This document shows positions 23,513 through 32,050 of a DNA stretch of 42,716 nucleotides, one piece after another (the stretch's first letter is position 1; each line of letters opens with the position of its first letter). The DNA lies in the NCBI GenBank assembly GCA_007694885.1, contig REEW01000102.1, forward strand, positions 1-42,716. The letters run 5' to 3'. Position numbers and translations under genes: made by a program. The notes beneath the pieces are model-generated. The model was not told where the DNA came from. It saw only the letters and a program-made list of their open reading frames with translations, and did not search any database. This DNA is from Wenzhouxiangella sp. (GTDB lineage Bacteria; Pseudomonadota; Gammaproteobacteria; Xanthomonadales; Wenzhouxiangellaceae).

Positions 23513-23910
23513 CGAGGGAGAAATCCGGTATGGGTCAGGATCGGCGTTTCGTGTCGGGCGCTGGCGTGCACCGCCACGTCCACGCGGATCAGGTCATCGC
23601 CCGGGGCCGGCTGAATCAGTGCCTGCCAGTACCAATCGCGGTCGCCCATGCGGCGCTGGCCTTGTCGACGGCCGGACGCGGGTGCTGCTTCCAGGCGCAG
23701 CTCGGCGAGTACATTGTCGGCCACCCAGAGCGCAAGCGTCCTTTCTTCAAGCATGGACTGGCCGTCGATCGCCTGGGCGCCGGCCCGGGCCAGCGCTGCC
23801 AGGGCAACCGCCACGATCACCAGGGCGATCAGAACCTCGAGCAGGGTGAAGGCCCGGCAGCGAGTTCGGCAGAATCCGCCTCGGCCCCGAACGCGACCCC
23901 CGATCTTCAT
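23509..23910 (-). CDS. gspI: Type II secretion minor pseudopilin GspI
   Basis: 133 residues starting at ATG 23910, overlapping the gspH stop by four bases. The prepilin helix reads AFTLLEVLIALVIVAVALAAL with Glu at +5. The residue before the processing site is Ala rather than the usual Gly, so cleavage by the prepilin peptidase would be at A-F. The C-terminal DWYWQALIQPAPGDDLIRVDVAV fits GspI. The open frame extends far upstream in a different phase of gspH and is not coding there. Confidence 0.9.
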   Translation of the reverse strand: MKIGGRVRGRGGFCRTRCRAFTLLEVLIALVIVAVALAALARAGAQAIDGQSMLEERTLALWVADNVLAELRLEAAPASGRRQGQRRMGDRDWYWQALIQPAPGDDLIRVDVAVHASARHETPILTHTGFLPR

Positions 23911-24395
23911 CGGTCGGGATCGAGACTCAGGCGCCCGCCGGCACTGGCCGACAGCCGCACCCGCTCCCCGGCCGGGCCGATGGCCAACTCGAACGCGGTC
24001 ATCTCGCCGAGCGGTTGACAGACGATCTGCGGCGTCGCGGCGGTTTCTTCCAGCTGCTGCCGCCTGCCCTCGATCAGCAGCAGCGGCGCCGCCGCTTCCG
24101 CCCAGCTGCGAGGCCGACCCAGCCGGTCGTCGGGGGCCCTGGCCCAGCCATCGGCGGTGGCCTGCCAGAAATCGTAGCCGTCGGCGTCGAGCCTGATGCC
24201 TCGCGGTCTGGACTGAAACAGTGCCTGCTCGCACTGCGCGTCGAGCAAGGCGGCGAAGCGGGCCAGTTGACGCTCGGGATCGTCTTCCGATTGCCAGGGG
24301 CCGACGCTGAGCACGGCCAGTGTCGCCAGGATCGCGCCGATCAGGACCACGACCAGCAACTCGATCAGGGTGAAACCGGGCGCCGGACGAAGCAT
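23907..24395 (-). CDS. gspH: Type II secretion pseudopilin GspH
   Basis: 162 residues. The prepilin signal is APG before FTLIELLVVVLIGAIL with Glu at +5. The GspH/FimT-type C-terminal domain follows (GIRLDADGYDFWQATADGW). ATG 24395 shares a base with the gspG stop codon. A minor pseudopilin placed between the major one and the tip complex. Confidence 0.92.
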   Translation of the reverse strand: MLRPAPGFTLIELLVVVLIGAILATLAVLSVGPWQSEDDPERQLARFAALLDAQCEQALFQSRPRGIRLDADGYDFWQATADGWARAPDDRLGRPRSWAEAAAPLLLIEGRRQQLEETAATPQIVCQPLGEMTAFELAIGPAGERVRLSASAGGRLSLDPDR

Positions 24396-24838
24396 CAATC
24401 GCCCCAGTTGCCGATCTCCGCATTGACGCCCTCGCCGCCGGGCATGCCGTTGGCGCCGAACGTCCAGACATCGAATTCTCCGTGTACACCGGGGTAAAGA
24501 TACTGGTAGTCGCGGCCCCAGGGGTCGCGCGGCACCCGGTCCAGGTAACCGCCCTGACGCCAGTTCGGAGCTTCCGGCTGGCCGGCCGGCCTGCGAACCA
24601 GCGCTTCCAGCCCCTGCTCCGTGGACGGATAGACATAGTTGTCGAGTCGGTACATGTTCAGCGCCGTGGCCAGCGCCTGGATGTCCTGCTTGGCCTTGGT
24701 GACCCGCGCCCGATCCGGTTCGTCCATGACGCGCGGCACCACGATTGCGGCCAGGATGCCGATGATGACGACCACGACCAGGATTTCGATCAGCGAAAAG
24801 CCGCGGGCCGGATGCCGGGATGCGGATGACAGCTGCAT
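24395..24838 (-). CDS. gspG: Type II secretion major pseudopilin GspG
   Basis: 147 residues. The processing site is ARG before FSLIEILVVVVIIGILAAIVVPRVM, almost identical to known GspG proteins. The C-terminus has the calcium-loop family text RDPWGRDYQYLYPGVHGEFDVWTFGANG. I chose ATG 24838 with GGAG 9 bases upstream; longer in-frame starts would add an unrelated prefix. It is the first gene of the gspGHIJKLMN operon and diverges from rsmE across 109 bases, which must hold the operon promoter. Confidence 0.96.
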   Translation of the reverse strand: MQLSSASRHPARGFSLIEILVVVVIIGILAAIVVPRVMDEPDRARVTKAKQDIQALATALNMYRLDNYVYPSTEQGLEALVRRPAGQPEAPNWRQGGYLDRVPRDPWGRDYQYLYPGVHGEFDVWTFGANGMPGGEGVNAEIGNWGD

Positions 24839-24947
24839 TGACTTACACTCCGGAAAAGGCATTGAACACTTCAGACAAGACATGATACGCGCATGAAGCC
24901 TTCCGGCAATCGCCGCTTGCACAAGTTCCTGGTGAGGCATTGAGCCA

Positions 24948-25679
24948 ATGCGGGTCGTGCGTGTCCACATCGACCGGGACCTGGCGGGCCAGGCCAGTAT
25001 CGACCTGACCGGAGCCCCGGCCCATTACCTGCTGCGCGTGCTGCGCCTCCGGGCCGGGGCAAGCGTGGCCCTGTTCGACGGCAGCGGCCTGGAATATCCA
25101 GGCGAGATCGTTGCCACCGAGGCCCGTGCCGGCTGCCGCGTGCGCCTGGACGCACCACGGGCGCCGGCCGTCGAATCGGCTTTCCAGGTCACCCTCATCC
25201 AGGCGGTTGGGCGCGGTGATCGGATGGACTGGTGCGTCCAGAAGACCACGGAACTGGGAGTGGCCCGGATCCAGCCGGTCTTCACGGAGCGCACCGAAGT
25301 CCGCCTGGACGAGCGACGCGCCCTCAAACGGCGCGATCACTGGCACCAGGTCGCCGTTTCGGCGGCCGAGCAAAGCGGGCGCGTCCGCGTCCCGCAGATC
25401 GATCAGCCGGTGGCCCTGGAAGACTTGCCGACACCGTCGCTGCCGGGTTTTTACCTCGACCCCGGAGCAACACTCACACCCGGCGAGCTGACCATGCCCG
25501 CGCCACCCCGCTGCACGGTGATCATCGGGCCCGAGGGCGGTCTGACCGAAGCCGAAAGCGCCCGTCTTGTCCGGTCCGGTTGCCAGGGTCTGCGTCTGGG
25601 GCCGCGTATTCTGCGTACCGAAACGGCCGGCCCGGCCGTTCTGGCCATCCTCCAGAGCCGCTTCGGAGACCTGGCATGA
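24948..25679 (+). CDS. rsmE: 16S rRNA (uracil-1498-N3)-methyltransferase RsmE
   Basis: 243 residues. An N-terminal PUA-like domain (HYLLRVLRLRAGASVALFDGSG) precedes a SPOUT methyltransferase domain. The knot motifs are VIIGPEGGLTEAE and LRLGPRILRTETAGPAVLAI, which are diagnostic. The enzyme methylates U1498 in the decoding centre of the 30S subunit. The last four bases overlap the next gene. Confidence 0.96.
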   Translation: MRVVRVHIDRDLAGQASIDLTGAPAHYLLRVLRLRAGASVALFDGSGLEYPGEIVATEARAGCRVRLDAPRAPAVESAFQVTLIQAVGRGDRMDWCVQKTTELGVARIQPVFTERTEVRLDERRALKRRDHWHQVAVSAAEQSGRVRVPQIDQPVALEDLPTPSLPGFYLDPGATLTPGELTMPAPPRCTVIIGPEGGLTEAESARLVRSGCQGLRLGPRILRTETAGPAVLAILQSRFGDLA

Positions 25680-26308
25680 GCCCGGCTCGGCGCAGGCTGG
25701 TGCGGGCGCGGCGCTGGCTGCTGGAGCACGATCACCGGGTCAGCTTCACGGTTCTCTACATCAGCCTGGCGCTGGTCCTGTCCATGGCCATCTCCATGTT
25801 CTGGCTGGTTGCCGTGGTCGCCGCCCACGGCGTGCTGGAATACTGGTCTCTGGGCAAAACCGGACCGCGCGATCACCGTCTCGGCCGCACCCTCTGGCAC
25901 ATCCGGCTCGACATCCTGCTGGTCCTGGCGGCCTTGTGGCTGGGCCTGTACATCGACCTGCTGTTCGGTGTGGCAGGCCTGGGGGCGGCGGCGCGCACCG
26001 GGGCCCAGGTCTCGGCCCGCGTGATCGCCTGGCAGCGCACCATACGCGGGGTGCTGTTGACCGTGGACGAGGCCGCGCTGGCGGCCAAGGCGGCGTTCGG
26101 CGGCACAGGCGGCGGGGCGCCAAAAACGGCCGCCCGCCGCAGCGAGCCGTTGCCCTGGCGGCAGCCCTGGGGCTGGGCCGACCGCCTGATCGTGGCCACG
26201 ACCGGAGTGCTCGCGCTTTTGATCCTGCTCACGCCCGTGCTCACCGATCACAGCGTGGTCGAAGCGCTCGCGATTCTGGGCCAGGATCTGCATCCGTGGC
26301 CGAACTGA
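25676..26308 (+). CDS. Hypothetical inner-membrane protein
   Basis: 210 residues, coupled to rsmE by a four-base overlap (ATGA). Predicted helices lie at about 22-52 (VSFTVLYISLALVLSMAISMFWLVAVVAAHGVL in overlapping pieces), 75-100 (LDILLVLAALWLGLYIDLLFGVAGLG) and 170-190 (LIVATTGVLALLILLTPVL). The N-terminus is strongly basic. I do not recognise a named family and see no catalytic motif. It lies between two ribosome-methylation genes, but no functional link can be read. Confidence 0.8.
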   Translation: MSPARRRLVRARRWLLEHDHRVSFTVLYISLALVLSMAISMFWLVAVVAAHGVLEYWSLGKTGPRDHRLGRTLWHIRLDILLVLAALWLGLYIDLLFGVAGLGAAARTGAQVSARVIAWQRTIRGVLLTVDEAALAAKAAFGGTGGGAPKTAARRSEPLPWRQPWGWADRLIVATTGVLALLILLTPVLTDHSVVEALAILGQDLHPWPN

Positions 26309-26330
26309 CCCCACCCGTGCAGACATATCC

Positions 26331-27257
26331 ATGAGCAAATCGACCTCCGACTGGCTGACCCTGGAACTCAGCGTTCCGGCCGAGCAGGCCGAGCGCGCTG
26401 AAGACTGCCTGTTTGCCGCCGGCGCCGTCTCCGTGACCCTGCTCGATGCCCAGGACCATCCCCTGCACGAACCCGGGCCCGGGGAGTTACCGCTCTGGCC
26501 CTGGGTCCTGGTCCAGGCATTGTTTCCGGGCACGGTCGCGCGCGAGCCACTGAGCGAGCACCTGCTCGCCGCCGGCCTGATCGATTCGGCCACCGCGCTC
26601 GGCTTTTCCGACCTGGTCGATCGCGACTGGGAACGCGCCTGGATGGACCAGTTTCGGCCGATGCGCTTCGGCCGCGATCTGTGGATCTGTCCCAGCCATG
26701 TTTCGCCCGACCCGGACTGGCCGCTGGTCGTGCGTCTGGACCCTGGACTGGCCTTTGGCAGCGGCACCCATCCGACCACCGCCCTGTGCCTGGAATGGAT
26801 CGACTCGCTCTCGCTGATCGACCGGCGCGTGATCGACTACGGCTGCGGATCCGGCGTATTGGCCATTGCCGCGGCATTGAAGGGTGCACGCACCGTTTTT
26901 TGCGTGGACCACGACCCGCAGGCGCTTGCGGCCACCCGCGATAACGCCGAACGCAACGGCGTGGGGACACGAATCAGCGCATGGTCACCGGCAGAGTTTT
27001 CAAGCCTGGAACCCCATCAGCGCCGGGCCGACGTGGTGGTTGCCAATATCCTGGCCGGCCCGCTGGTTGAACTGGCGCCGAGTTTGGCGCAGTGCATCCG
27101 GCCGGGCGGCCAGCTCGTTCTGTCCGGAATCCTGGCCGAACAGGCCGCCGCGGTGGCCGAAGCCTACCGCGATCTCGATCCGCATCCCGATCAGGAAAAC
27201 CGCGAAGGCTGGGTGCGCCTGGTGTTCCAGCGCCGGGACGATGCCGGTTACCGGTAA
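26331..27257 (+). CDS. prmA: Ribosomal protein L11 methyltransferase
   Basis: 308 residues. An N-terminal substrate-recognition domain contains [16 protein letters not shown]. The methyltransferase core has [23 protein letters not shown], motif [21 protein letters not shown], the acidic [18 protein letters not shown] and the post-motif [18 protein letters not shown]. All are characteristic of PrmA, which trimethylates lysines and the N-terminus of L11. It starts at ATG 26331, 22 bases after the membrane protein gene. Confidence 0.97.
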   Translation: MSKSTSDWLTLELSVPAEQAERAEDCLFAAGAVSVTLLDAQDHPLHEPGPGELPLWPWVLVQALFPGTVAREPLSEHLLAAGLIDSATALGFSDLVDRDWERAWMDQFRPMRFGRDLWICPSHVSPDPDWPLVVRLDPGLAFGSGTHPTTALCLEWIDSLSLIDRRVIDYGCGSGVLAIAAALKGARTVFCVDHDPQALAATRDNAERNGVGTRISAWSPAEFSSLEPHQRRADVVVANILAGPLVELAPSLAQCIRPGGQLVLSGILAEQAAAVAEAYRDLDPHPDQENREGWVRLVFQRRDDAGYR

Positions 27258-27267
27258 ACTTTCGCCC

Positions 27268-27630
27268 ATGGAACTGTTCAAGGTATTTCAGATCGAGGCG
27301 GCCCACTTCCTGCCCAACGTACCCGAAGGCCACAAGTGCCGGCGCATCCACGGCCATTCCTTCGTGATCGAGATTCACGTCAGCGGAGCGGTTGACGAAA
27401 AACTCGGCTGGGTGATGGATTTCGCCGACCTGAAAGCTGCTTTCCAGCCGCTCCACGAGCAGCTCGATCATCATTTCCTCAACGAGATCGAAGGCCTGGA
27501 AAACCCGACCAGCGAAAACCTGGCGCGCTGGATCTGGCAGCGGCTCGCGCCCCGACTGCCGGAACTTTGCCGGGTCGTGATTCGGGAGACCTGCACCTCC
27601 GGCTGCAGCTATCACGGTCCAAAAGCCTGA
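27268..27630 (+). CDS. queD: 6-carboxy-5,6,7,8-tetrahydropterin synthase QueD
   Basis: 120 residues, the second enzyme of queuosine precursor (preQ0) synthesis. The zinc ligands are His13 (EAAHFLP), His28 and His30 (RRIHGHSF), with catalytic Cys24 in [29 protein letters not shown] and [12 protein letters not shown] closely match E. coli QueD. It starts at ATG 27268, ten bases after the prmA stop, without a clear ribosome site. Confidence 0.96.
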   Translation: MELFKVFQIEAAHFLPNVPEGHKCRRIHGHSFVIEIHVSGAVDEKLGWVMDFADLKAAFQPLHEQLDHHFLNEIEGLENPTSENLARWIWQRLAPRLPELCRVVIRETCTSGCSYHGPKA

Positions 27631-27658
27631 CAAGCCGTGGCACCGGCCGTCACAGGAT

Positions 27659-27687
27659 TTGCCCCACGGGGCCGGAATACCTACAAT
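27659..27687 (+). promoter_or_regulatory. Sigma-70 promoter of hppA
   Basis: TTGCCC (27659-27664), a 17-base spacer and TACAAT (27682-27687). Transcription would start near 27694, giving an 80-base leader before hppA, whose ATG follows AGGGAGTAACAATCG. Confidence 0.65.
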
Positions 27688-27775
27688 TGCACGGTTGCAT
27701 GGCCTGCCTAGCGCGCCGTTCGAGGTTCGACCACATCCAATCAACCACCTGCCAGTTCTTAGGGAGTAACAATCG

Positions 27776-29812
27776 ATGAACCAAATGATGATCCCCCCGA
27801 TTCTCGGGGTTGTGGGCCTGATCACGGCCTTTCTCATCTACCGCATCGTCATGCGGTATCCGGTGTTGGAAGGAAAGCCGGTCCAGATCGCCAAGCTGAT
27901 CCAGGAAGGCGCCATGGCCTTCATGCGGCGAGAACTGATCCTGATCGCCATTTCGGTCGCGGTGATCTTCGTCGCCCTGGCGATCTCGGATCTCGGCATC
28001 GAAACCGCGGTCTCGTTCCTGGTTGGCGCCGTTTGTTCGGCCGCTGCCGGTTTTTTCGGCATGATGGCGACCACCCGGGCCAACGTGCGCACGACCACGG
28101 CGGCACACAATGAAGGGCAGGATACGGCCCTGACCGTTGCCTTTTTCGGCGGCTCGGTGATGGGCCTGGTACTGGCCTCTCTGGGCCTGGTCGGACTGGG
28201 CTCGCTGTACCTGGTCTTCGGCACCGACCCGCAGACCGCGCACAACATCCACGGCTTTGCCATGGGCGCCGGCGTGGTCGCCCTGTTCTATCGCGTCGGC
28301 GGCGGCATCTTCACCAAGTCCGCCGATGTCGGCGCCGACCTGGTCGGCAAGGTCGAGGCCGGCATCCCGGAAGACGATCCGCGCAACCCCGGGGTGATTG
28401 CCGATAACGTCGGCGATAACGTCGGCGACGTGGCCGGCATGGGCTCCGACCTGTTCGAATCCTACTGCGGTTCCATGATCGCCACCGTGGCGCTAGCCAC
28501 CGTGATGGTGCTGCAGGCCGGGGGCGCCGGTTCCATGGTCGACCTGGGCGGCCACCTGGTGCCCGGCGAGAGCCTGATGAGCCTGCCGCTGCTGCTGGCC
28601 TCGCTCGGCCTGGTCTGCTCGATCGCCGCCATCGGTATCGTCCGACTGGTCTCCAACAAGTCGCCGCAGGTTGCCTTGCGGATCGGCACCTTCTCCGCCT
28701 CCATCGGCTTCGTCGTCCTGGCCTATTTCCTGATGCAGGCCATCGGCGTGGGCGCCAACGTCTGGTTCGCCACCCTGGTCGGCTCGGTCGGCGGCGTCAT
28801 CATCGGCCTGTCGACCGAGTACTACACGGCCGGCAAGCCGATTCGCGACATCGCCCGTTCCGGCGAAACCGGGGCGGCAACCGTGATCATTTCCGGCCTC
28901 GCGATCGGCATGCAGTCGGTGACCATTCCCATCCTGACCATCTGCGCCATGATCTTCGTCGCCAACGCCAACGCCGACCTGTATGGCGTGGGCATTGCCG
29001 CGGTGTCCATGCTGGCAACGGTCGGCTTCACCATGGCCATCGATGCCTACGGCCCGGTGGCCGACAATGCCGGCGGCATTGCCGAAATGTCGGGGCTGGG
29101 CGAAGACACCCGCAAGATCACCGATGGTCTGGACTCGCTGGGCAACACCACGGCCGCGATCGGCAAGGGCTTCGCCATCGGTGCCGCCGCCCTGGCCGCG
29201 CTGACCCTGATCACCGCCTACATTGCCGAGGTCAGTCACCGGATTCCGGACTTCCAGCTCCAGATTTCGGATCCGAACGTGCTGATCGGCATGTTCATCG
29301 GCGGTCTGTTCCCGTTCCTGGTTGCCTCGATCACCATGACCGCCGTGGGGGATGCGGCCTTCGAGATGATTCAGGAAATCCGGCGCCAGTTCCGCGAGAT
29401 CCCCGGCCTGCTGGAAGGCACGGCCGAGCCGGACGCGGCCCGCTGCGTCGATATTGCGACCAAGTCGGCCATCAAGCGCATGATCCTGCCGGCCGCGCTG
29501 GCCGTGCTGGGTCCGGTCGTGATCGGCTTTGGCATGGGCGCTGAAGCACTCGGCGGGATGCTCGGCGGCGGCCTGCTCGGCTGTGTGCTGCTTGCCCTGA
29601 CCATGGCCAACGCGGGCGGCGCCTGGGACAACGCCAAAAAGCACGTCGAGGAAGGCCATTTCGGCGGCAAGGGCTCGGAGGCGCACAAGGCCAACGTTGT
29701 CGGCGACACCGTTGGTGACCCGCTGAAAGACACCTCCGGCCCGTCGATGAACATCCTGATCAACGTGATGGCCATCGTCAGCCTGGTGATCGCACCGCTG
29801 CTCAGTCAGTAG
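27776..29812 (+). CDS. hppA: Membrane-bound ion-translocating pyrophosphatase
   Basis: 678 residues with about 15-16 transmembrane helices. It hydrolyses pyrophosphate and pumps H+ or Na+ out of the cytoplasm. Substrate-binding motifs include [50 protein letters not shown] and [21 protein letters not shown]. Ala at the GNTTAA position, where K+-independent enzymes have Lys (GNTTKA), predicts a K+-stimulated enzyme. The helix-6 text DLFESYCGS has the gate glutamate in the Thermotoga-like position rather than the plant-like GSYAEAS form, so Na+ transport is possible. A good promoter precedes and a strong terminator follows, so it is a single-gene transcript. Confidence 0.97.
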   Translation: MNQMMIPPILGVVGLITAFLIYRIVMRYPVLEGKPVQIAKLIQEGAMAFMRRELILIAISVAVIFVALAISDLGIETAVSFLVGAVCSAAAGFFGMMATTRANVRTTTAAHNEGQDTALTVAFFGGSVMGLVLASLGLVGLGSLYLVFGTDPQTAHNIHGFAMGAGVVALFYRVGGGIFTKSADVGADLVGKVEAGIPEDDPRNPGVIADNVGDNVGDVAGMGSDLFESYCGSMIATVALATVMVLQAGGAGSMVDLGGHLVPGESLMSLPLLLASLGLVCSIAAIGIVRLVSNKSPQVALRIGTFSASIGFVVLAYFLMQAIGVGANVWFATLVGSVGGVIIGLSTEYYTAGKPIRDIARSGETGAATVIISGLAIGMQSVTIPILTICAMIFVANANADLYGVGIAAVSMLATVGFTMAIDAYGPVADNAGGIAEMSGLGEDTRKITDGLDSLGNTTAAIGKGFAIGAAALAALTLITAYIAEVSHRIPDFQLQISDPNVLIGMFIGGLFPFLVASITMTAVGDAAFEMIQEIRRQFREIPGLLEGTAEPDAARCVDIATKSAIKRMILPAALAVLGPVVIGFGMGAEALGGMLGGGLLGCVLLALTMANAGGAWDNAKKHVEEGHFGGKGSEAHKANVVGDTVGDPLKDTSGPSMNILINVMAIVSLVIAPLLSQ

Positions 29813-29834
29813 CACCGACCCGCAGCAAGGCACG

Positions 29835-29868
29835 AAAAACGCGGCCTCCTGAGGCCGCGTTTTTTTTT
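29835..29868. terminator. Strong terminator after hppA, usable in both directions
   Basis: Perfect 10-bp stem ACGCGGCCTC / GAGGCCGCGT with a 2-base loop, followed by nine T residues on the plus strand. Five A residues precede the stem, so the symporter gene transcribed from the right could also end here. Confidence 0.93.
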
Positions 29869-29870
29869 GA

Positions 29871-29996
29871 GGGGTCAGGGGTCAGGGGCTAGGGGTCAGG
29901 GAGCCTGGTCGATGGCGTCGAGCTCGCAGAAGAATCTTTCCCGGGAATTCACAGGCATCGTCGATGCTCCCTGACCCCTGACCCCTGACCCCTAAT
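29871..29996. repeat. 126-bp inverted-repeat element with GGGGTCA arms (MITE/REP-like)
   Basis: The left arm (29871-29904) is built of four GGGGTCA-type heptamers, one varied to GGGGCTA, ending in GGGAGC. The right arm (29966-29994) is the inverted form with three heptamers. A 61-base core between them includes the palindrome TTCCCGGGAA. It carries no gene. The size and inverted arms suggest a non-autonomous miniature element or an extragenic palindromic repeat. Confidence 0.7.
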
Positions 29997-30025
29997 TACC
30001 AAGACGTTGGCCGCGTAGGGCCGAC

Positions 30026-31186
30026 CTACGCCTGGTCCACCTCTTCGGCCACAACCGAGTCGACGATCAGCGCGATCGCCCCGTCGCCGGTCACGTTGCA
30101 GGCCGTGCCGAAGCTGTCCTGGGCCATGTACAGCGCGATCATCAGCGCAATCGCGGTCTCACCGAAGCCGAGCATGGTCCCCAGCAGGCCGACCGCCGAC
30201 ATCACCGCGCCACCCGGAACTCCAGGCGCGGCCAGCATGACCACCCCAAGAGTCAGGATGAACGGAAGCATGCTCAGCAGCGACGGCACCGCCAGCGCGT
30301 CCTGCAGCACCATGACCGCCACCGCGCAGGCGACGATGGTGATGGTCGAGCCGGCCAGGTGGGTGGTGGCGCACAGCGGGACGGTAAACGAGGCCACCGA
30401 CTCGCGCACCCCGTTGGCCCGGGCCGACTGCATGGTGACCGGTATGGTGGCGGCGCTGGACATGGTGCCCAGGGCGGTGAAATAAGCCGGCAGCATGCCG
30501 CCGATCAGCTTCAGCGGCGGCGCACCGGCGCGGATGCCGGCCACCAGGAAAAGAACCAGGATCCAGGCCCAGTGCAGCGAGACCGACAAGACCAGCACCA
30601 CGCCGAAAGTACGCAGCGTCGCGAACACGGTGCCGGCCGCCGCCAGCTCGGCAAATACGCCGGCGATGTAGAACGGCAGCAGCGGGATGATCAGACCGAC
30701 CAGCAAGACCTTGATCACGTCGCGCCCTTCGTCGAACACCTGCTTGAGCCGATCGGCGCGCGCAGCGCTTATGCCAAGTCCGAAAATGAAGGCGGCCGCC
30801 AACGCGCTCATGATCCCGAACAGCGGCGGAATTTCCAGGGTGATGAACGGGTCCGGGGCGGTGCCGCCGGCCGCGGCGGCCGAAACGGCGCCGGCCGAAA
30901 ACAGCGGCACCAGGGCTGCCGTGGCCAGAAACGCCAGCACCCCGGCGATGATGGTCGACAGGTAGGCCAGTCCCAGCGTCGTTCCCAGCAAGCGACCCGA
31001 GTCGCGCGGCAGCCCGGCGATGCCGCTGGTGATGAAAAACAGGATCAGCAAGGGAATGGTGAAAAACAACAACTGGCCGAACATTCCCTTGAACGTCAAC
31101 AGGATCCGGGTCACCCAGGTCGGCGCGAACAGGCCGATCAGGATGCCCAGGGCAATACCGGCCAGCAATTTCAGGATCAGTTTCAT
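30026..31186 (-). CDS. SLC1-type dicarboxylate/amino acid:cation symporter
   Basis: 386 residues of the DAACS (GltP/DctA) fold with eight helices and two re-entrant hairpins. Hairpin 1 carries the serine-rich SSAATIPVTM motif. The helix 7 region has HLAGSTITIVACAVAV, hairpin 2 has AAPGVPGGAVMSAV, and helix 8 has CNVTGDGAIALIVDS, corresponding to the NVxGD substrate and cation site. The canonical Arg/Asp pair for amino acids is not fully recognisable, so the substrate could be a dicarboxylate or small neutral amino acid. ATG 31186 is preferred over ATG 31192 because GGAGA then has correct spacing. Confidence 0.9.
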   Translation of the reverse strand: MKLILKLLAGIALGILIGLFAPTWVTRILLTFKGMFGQLLFFTIPLLILFFITSGIAGLPRDSGRLLGTTLGLAYLSTIIAGVLAFLATAALVPLFSAGAVSAAAAGGTAPDPFITLEIPPLFGIMSALAAAFIFGLGISAARADRLKQVFDEGRDVIKVLLVGLIIPLLPFYIAGVFAELAAAGTVFATLRTFGVVLVLSVSLHWAWILVLFLVAGIRAGAPPLKLIGGMLPAYFTALGTMSSAATIPVTMQSARANGVRESVASFTVPLCATTHLAGSTITIVACAVAVMVLQDALAVPSLLSMLPFILTLGVVMLAAPGVPGGAVMSAVGLLGTMLGFGETAIALMIALYMAQDSFGTACNVTGDGAIALIVDSVVAEEVDQA

Positions 31187-31217
31187 GGGCATTTTCTCCG
31201 CTCGGCCGATGGCCGTT

Positions 31218-31976
31218 TCAGACCCACTCCGGCAAACAGAGCCAGGCGTTTGTCAGCGCCGACTGCTGGCGCTGGTAGTCCGGCACCAGTTCAGCCACCC
31301 GGTTCCAGAAGGCCGGCGAATGATCCGGATGAACAGTGTGGACGAGTTCGTGGACCAGCACGTACTCGCAGGCCGGGGCCGGACAAAACAGCAACCGCGC
31401 ATTGATCGACAGGTCGCCGCGCGATGAACAGCTGCCCCAGCGCGAACGCTGGTTTCGCACCCGCACCGCCCCATACCGAAAACCGTGGGCCGCGGCCAGG
31501 TGCGCCACCCACTGCGGCAGCGTGTGCCTGCCGCTGGCCAGCAGCCATTTTTTCAGGGCCACGGAGATGCGCTGATCCAGCGCATCGTCGGCCAGCGCGG
31601 GCAGGTGAAACACCAGCCGGTCGGTTTGCTCTTCCAGGGCCAGGCGCCGGCGCCGCGTTGTCCGGTAGTCCACACTCCACTCGCGATCGATCGCCGGCAG
31701 GCTGATCCGCGCCGGTCGATTTCCCAGAAGAGCCGGTTCGTGGTCGTTGCGAATCGCCGCCTGACCGTCCTGAACCCGCCGGATCCACTCGGCCCGATCG
31801 GCCAGCAACGCCGGGATGCGGCGCCGATCGAAGCGCGCCGGAACGGTCACGATCAGGCCCTGGCGCGGGTCGATGCGAAGGCGGACATGGCGAGCACGCG
31901 GGTGGACGCGGACCCGGTAGGGCAGTTCGGACGACTCGCTGCTTTCGGTGGACACGGGGAGGAACGGGCGAAACAT
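31218..31976 (-). CDS. YgjP-like (DUF45) zinc metallopeptidase-fold protein
   Basis: 252 residues. The C-terminal part has the zinc signature VHELVHTVHPDHSPAFWNRV (HExxH plus a later His), preceded by RNQRSRWGSCSSRGDLSINARLLFCP, both diagnostic of the YgjP/WLM-like family. The N-terminal region is a beta-rich domain (VRVHPRARHVRLRIDPRQGLIVTVP). The E. coli homologue is an uncharacterised metal-dependent hydrolase. It lies 31 bases upstream of the symporter gene on the same strand and is divergent from the ABC-F gene. Confidence 0.92.
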   Translation of the reverse strand: MFRPFLPVSTESSESSELPYRVRVHPRARHVRLRIDPRQGLIVTVPARFDRRRIPALLADRAEWIRRVQDGQAAIRNDHEPALLGNRPARISLPAIDREWSVDYRTTRRRRLALEEQTDRLVFHLPALADDALDQRISVALKKWLLASGRHTLPQWVAHLAAAHGFRYGAVRVRNQRSRWGSCSSRGDLSINARLLFCPAPACEYVLVHELVHTVHPDHSPAFWNRVAELVPDYQRQQSALTNAWLCLPEWV

Positions 31977-32050
31977 TCGGCTACCATTATGCCCTGCTGC
32001 TGCCGTTGTTTTTACTCTCCATCCGACCTGGTCCCCAAACCCGTGACCCC

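Noticed and set aside
27631-27775. Riboswitch ahead of hppA or after queD
   Set aside because: Only a simple promoter and ribosome site are visible; no preQ1-like fold or other known riboswitch motif could be traced.
28493-29833. 446-residue minus-strand open frame opposite hppA
   Set aside because: Antisense shadow of hppA, His/Gly/Asp-rich with no domain; it also crosses the hppA end.
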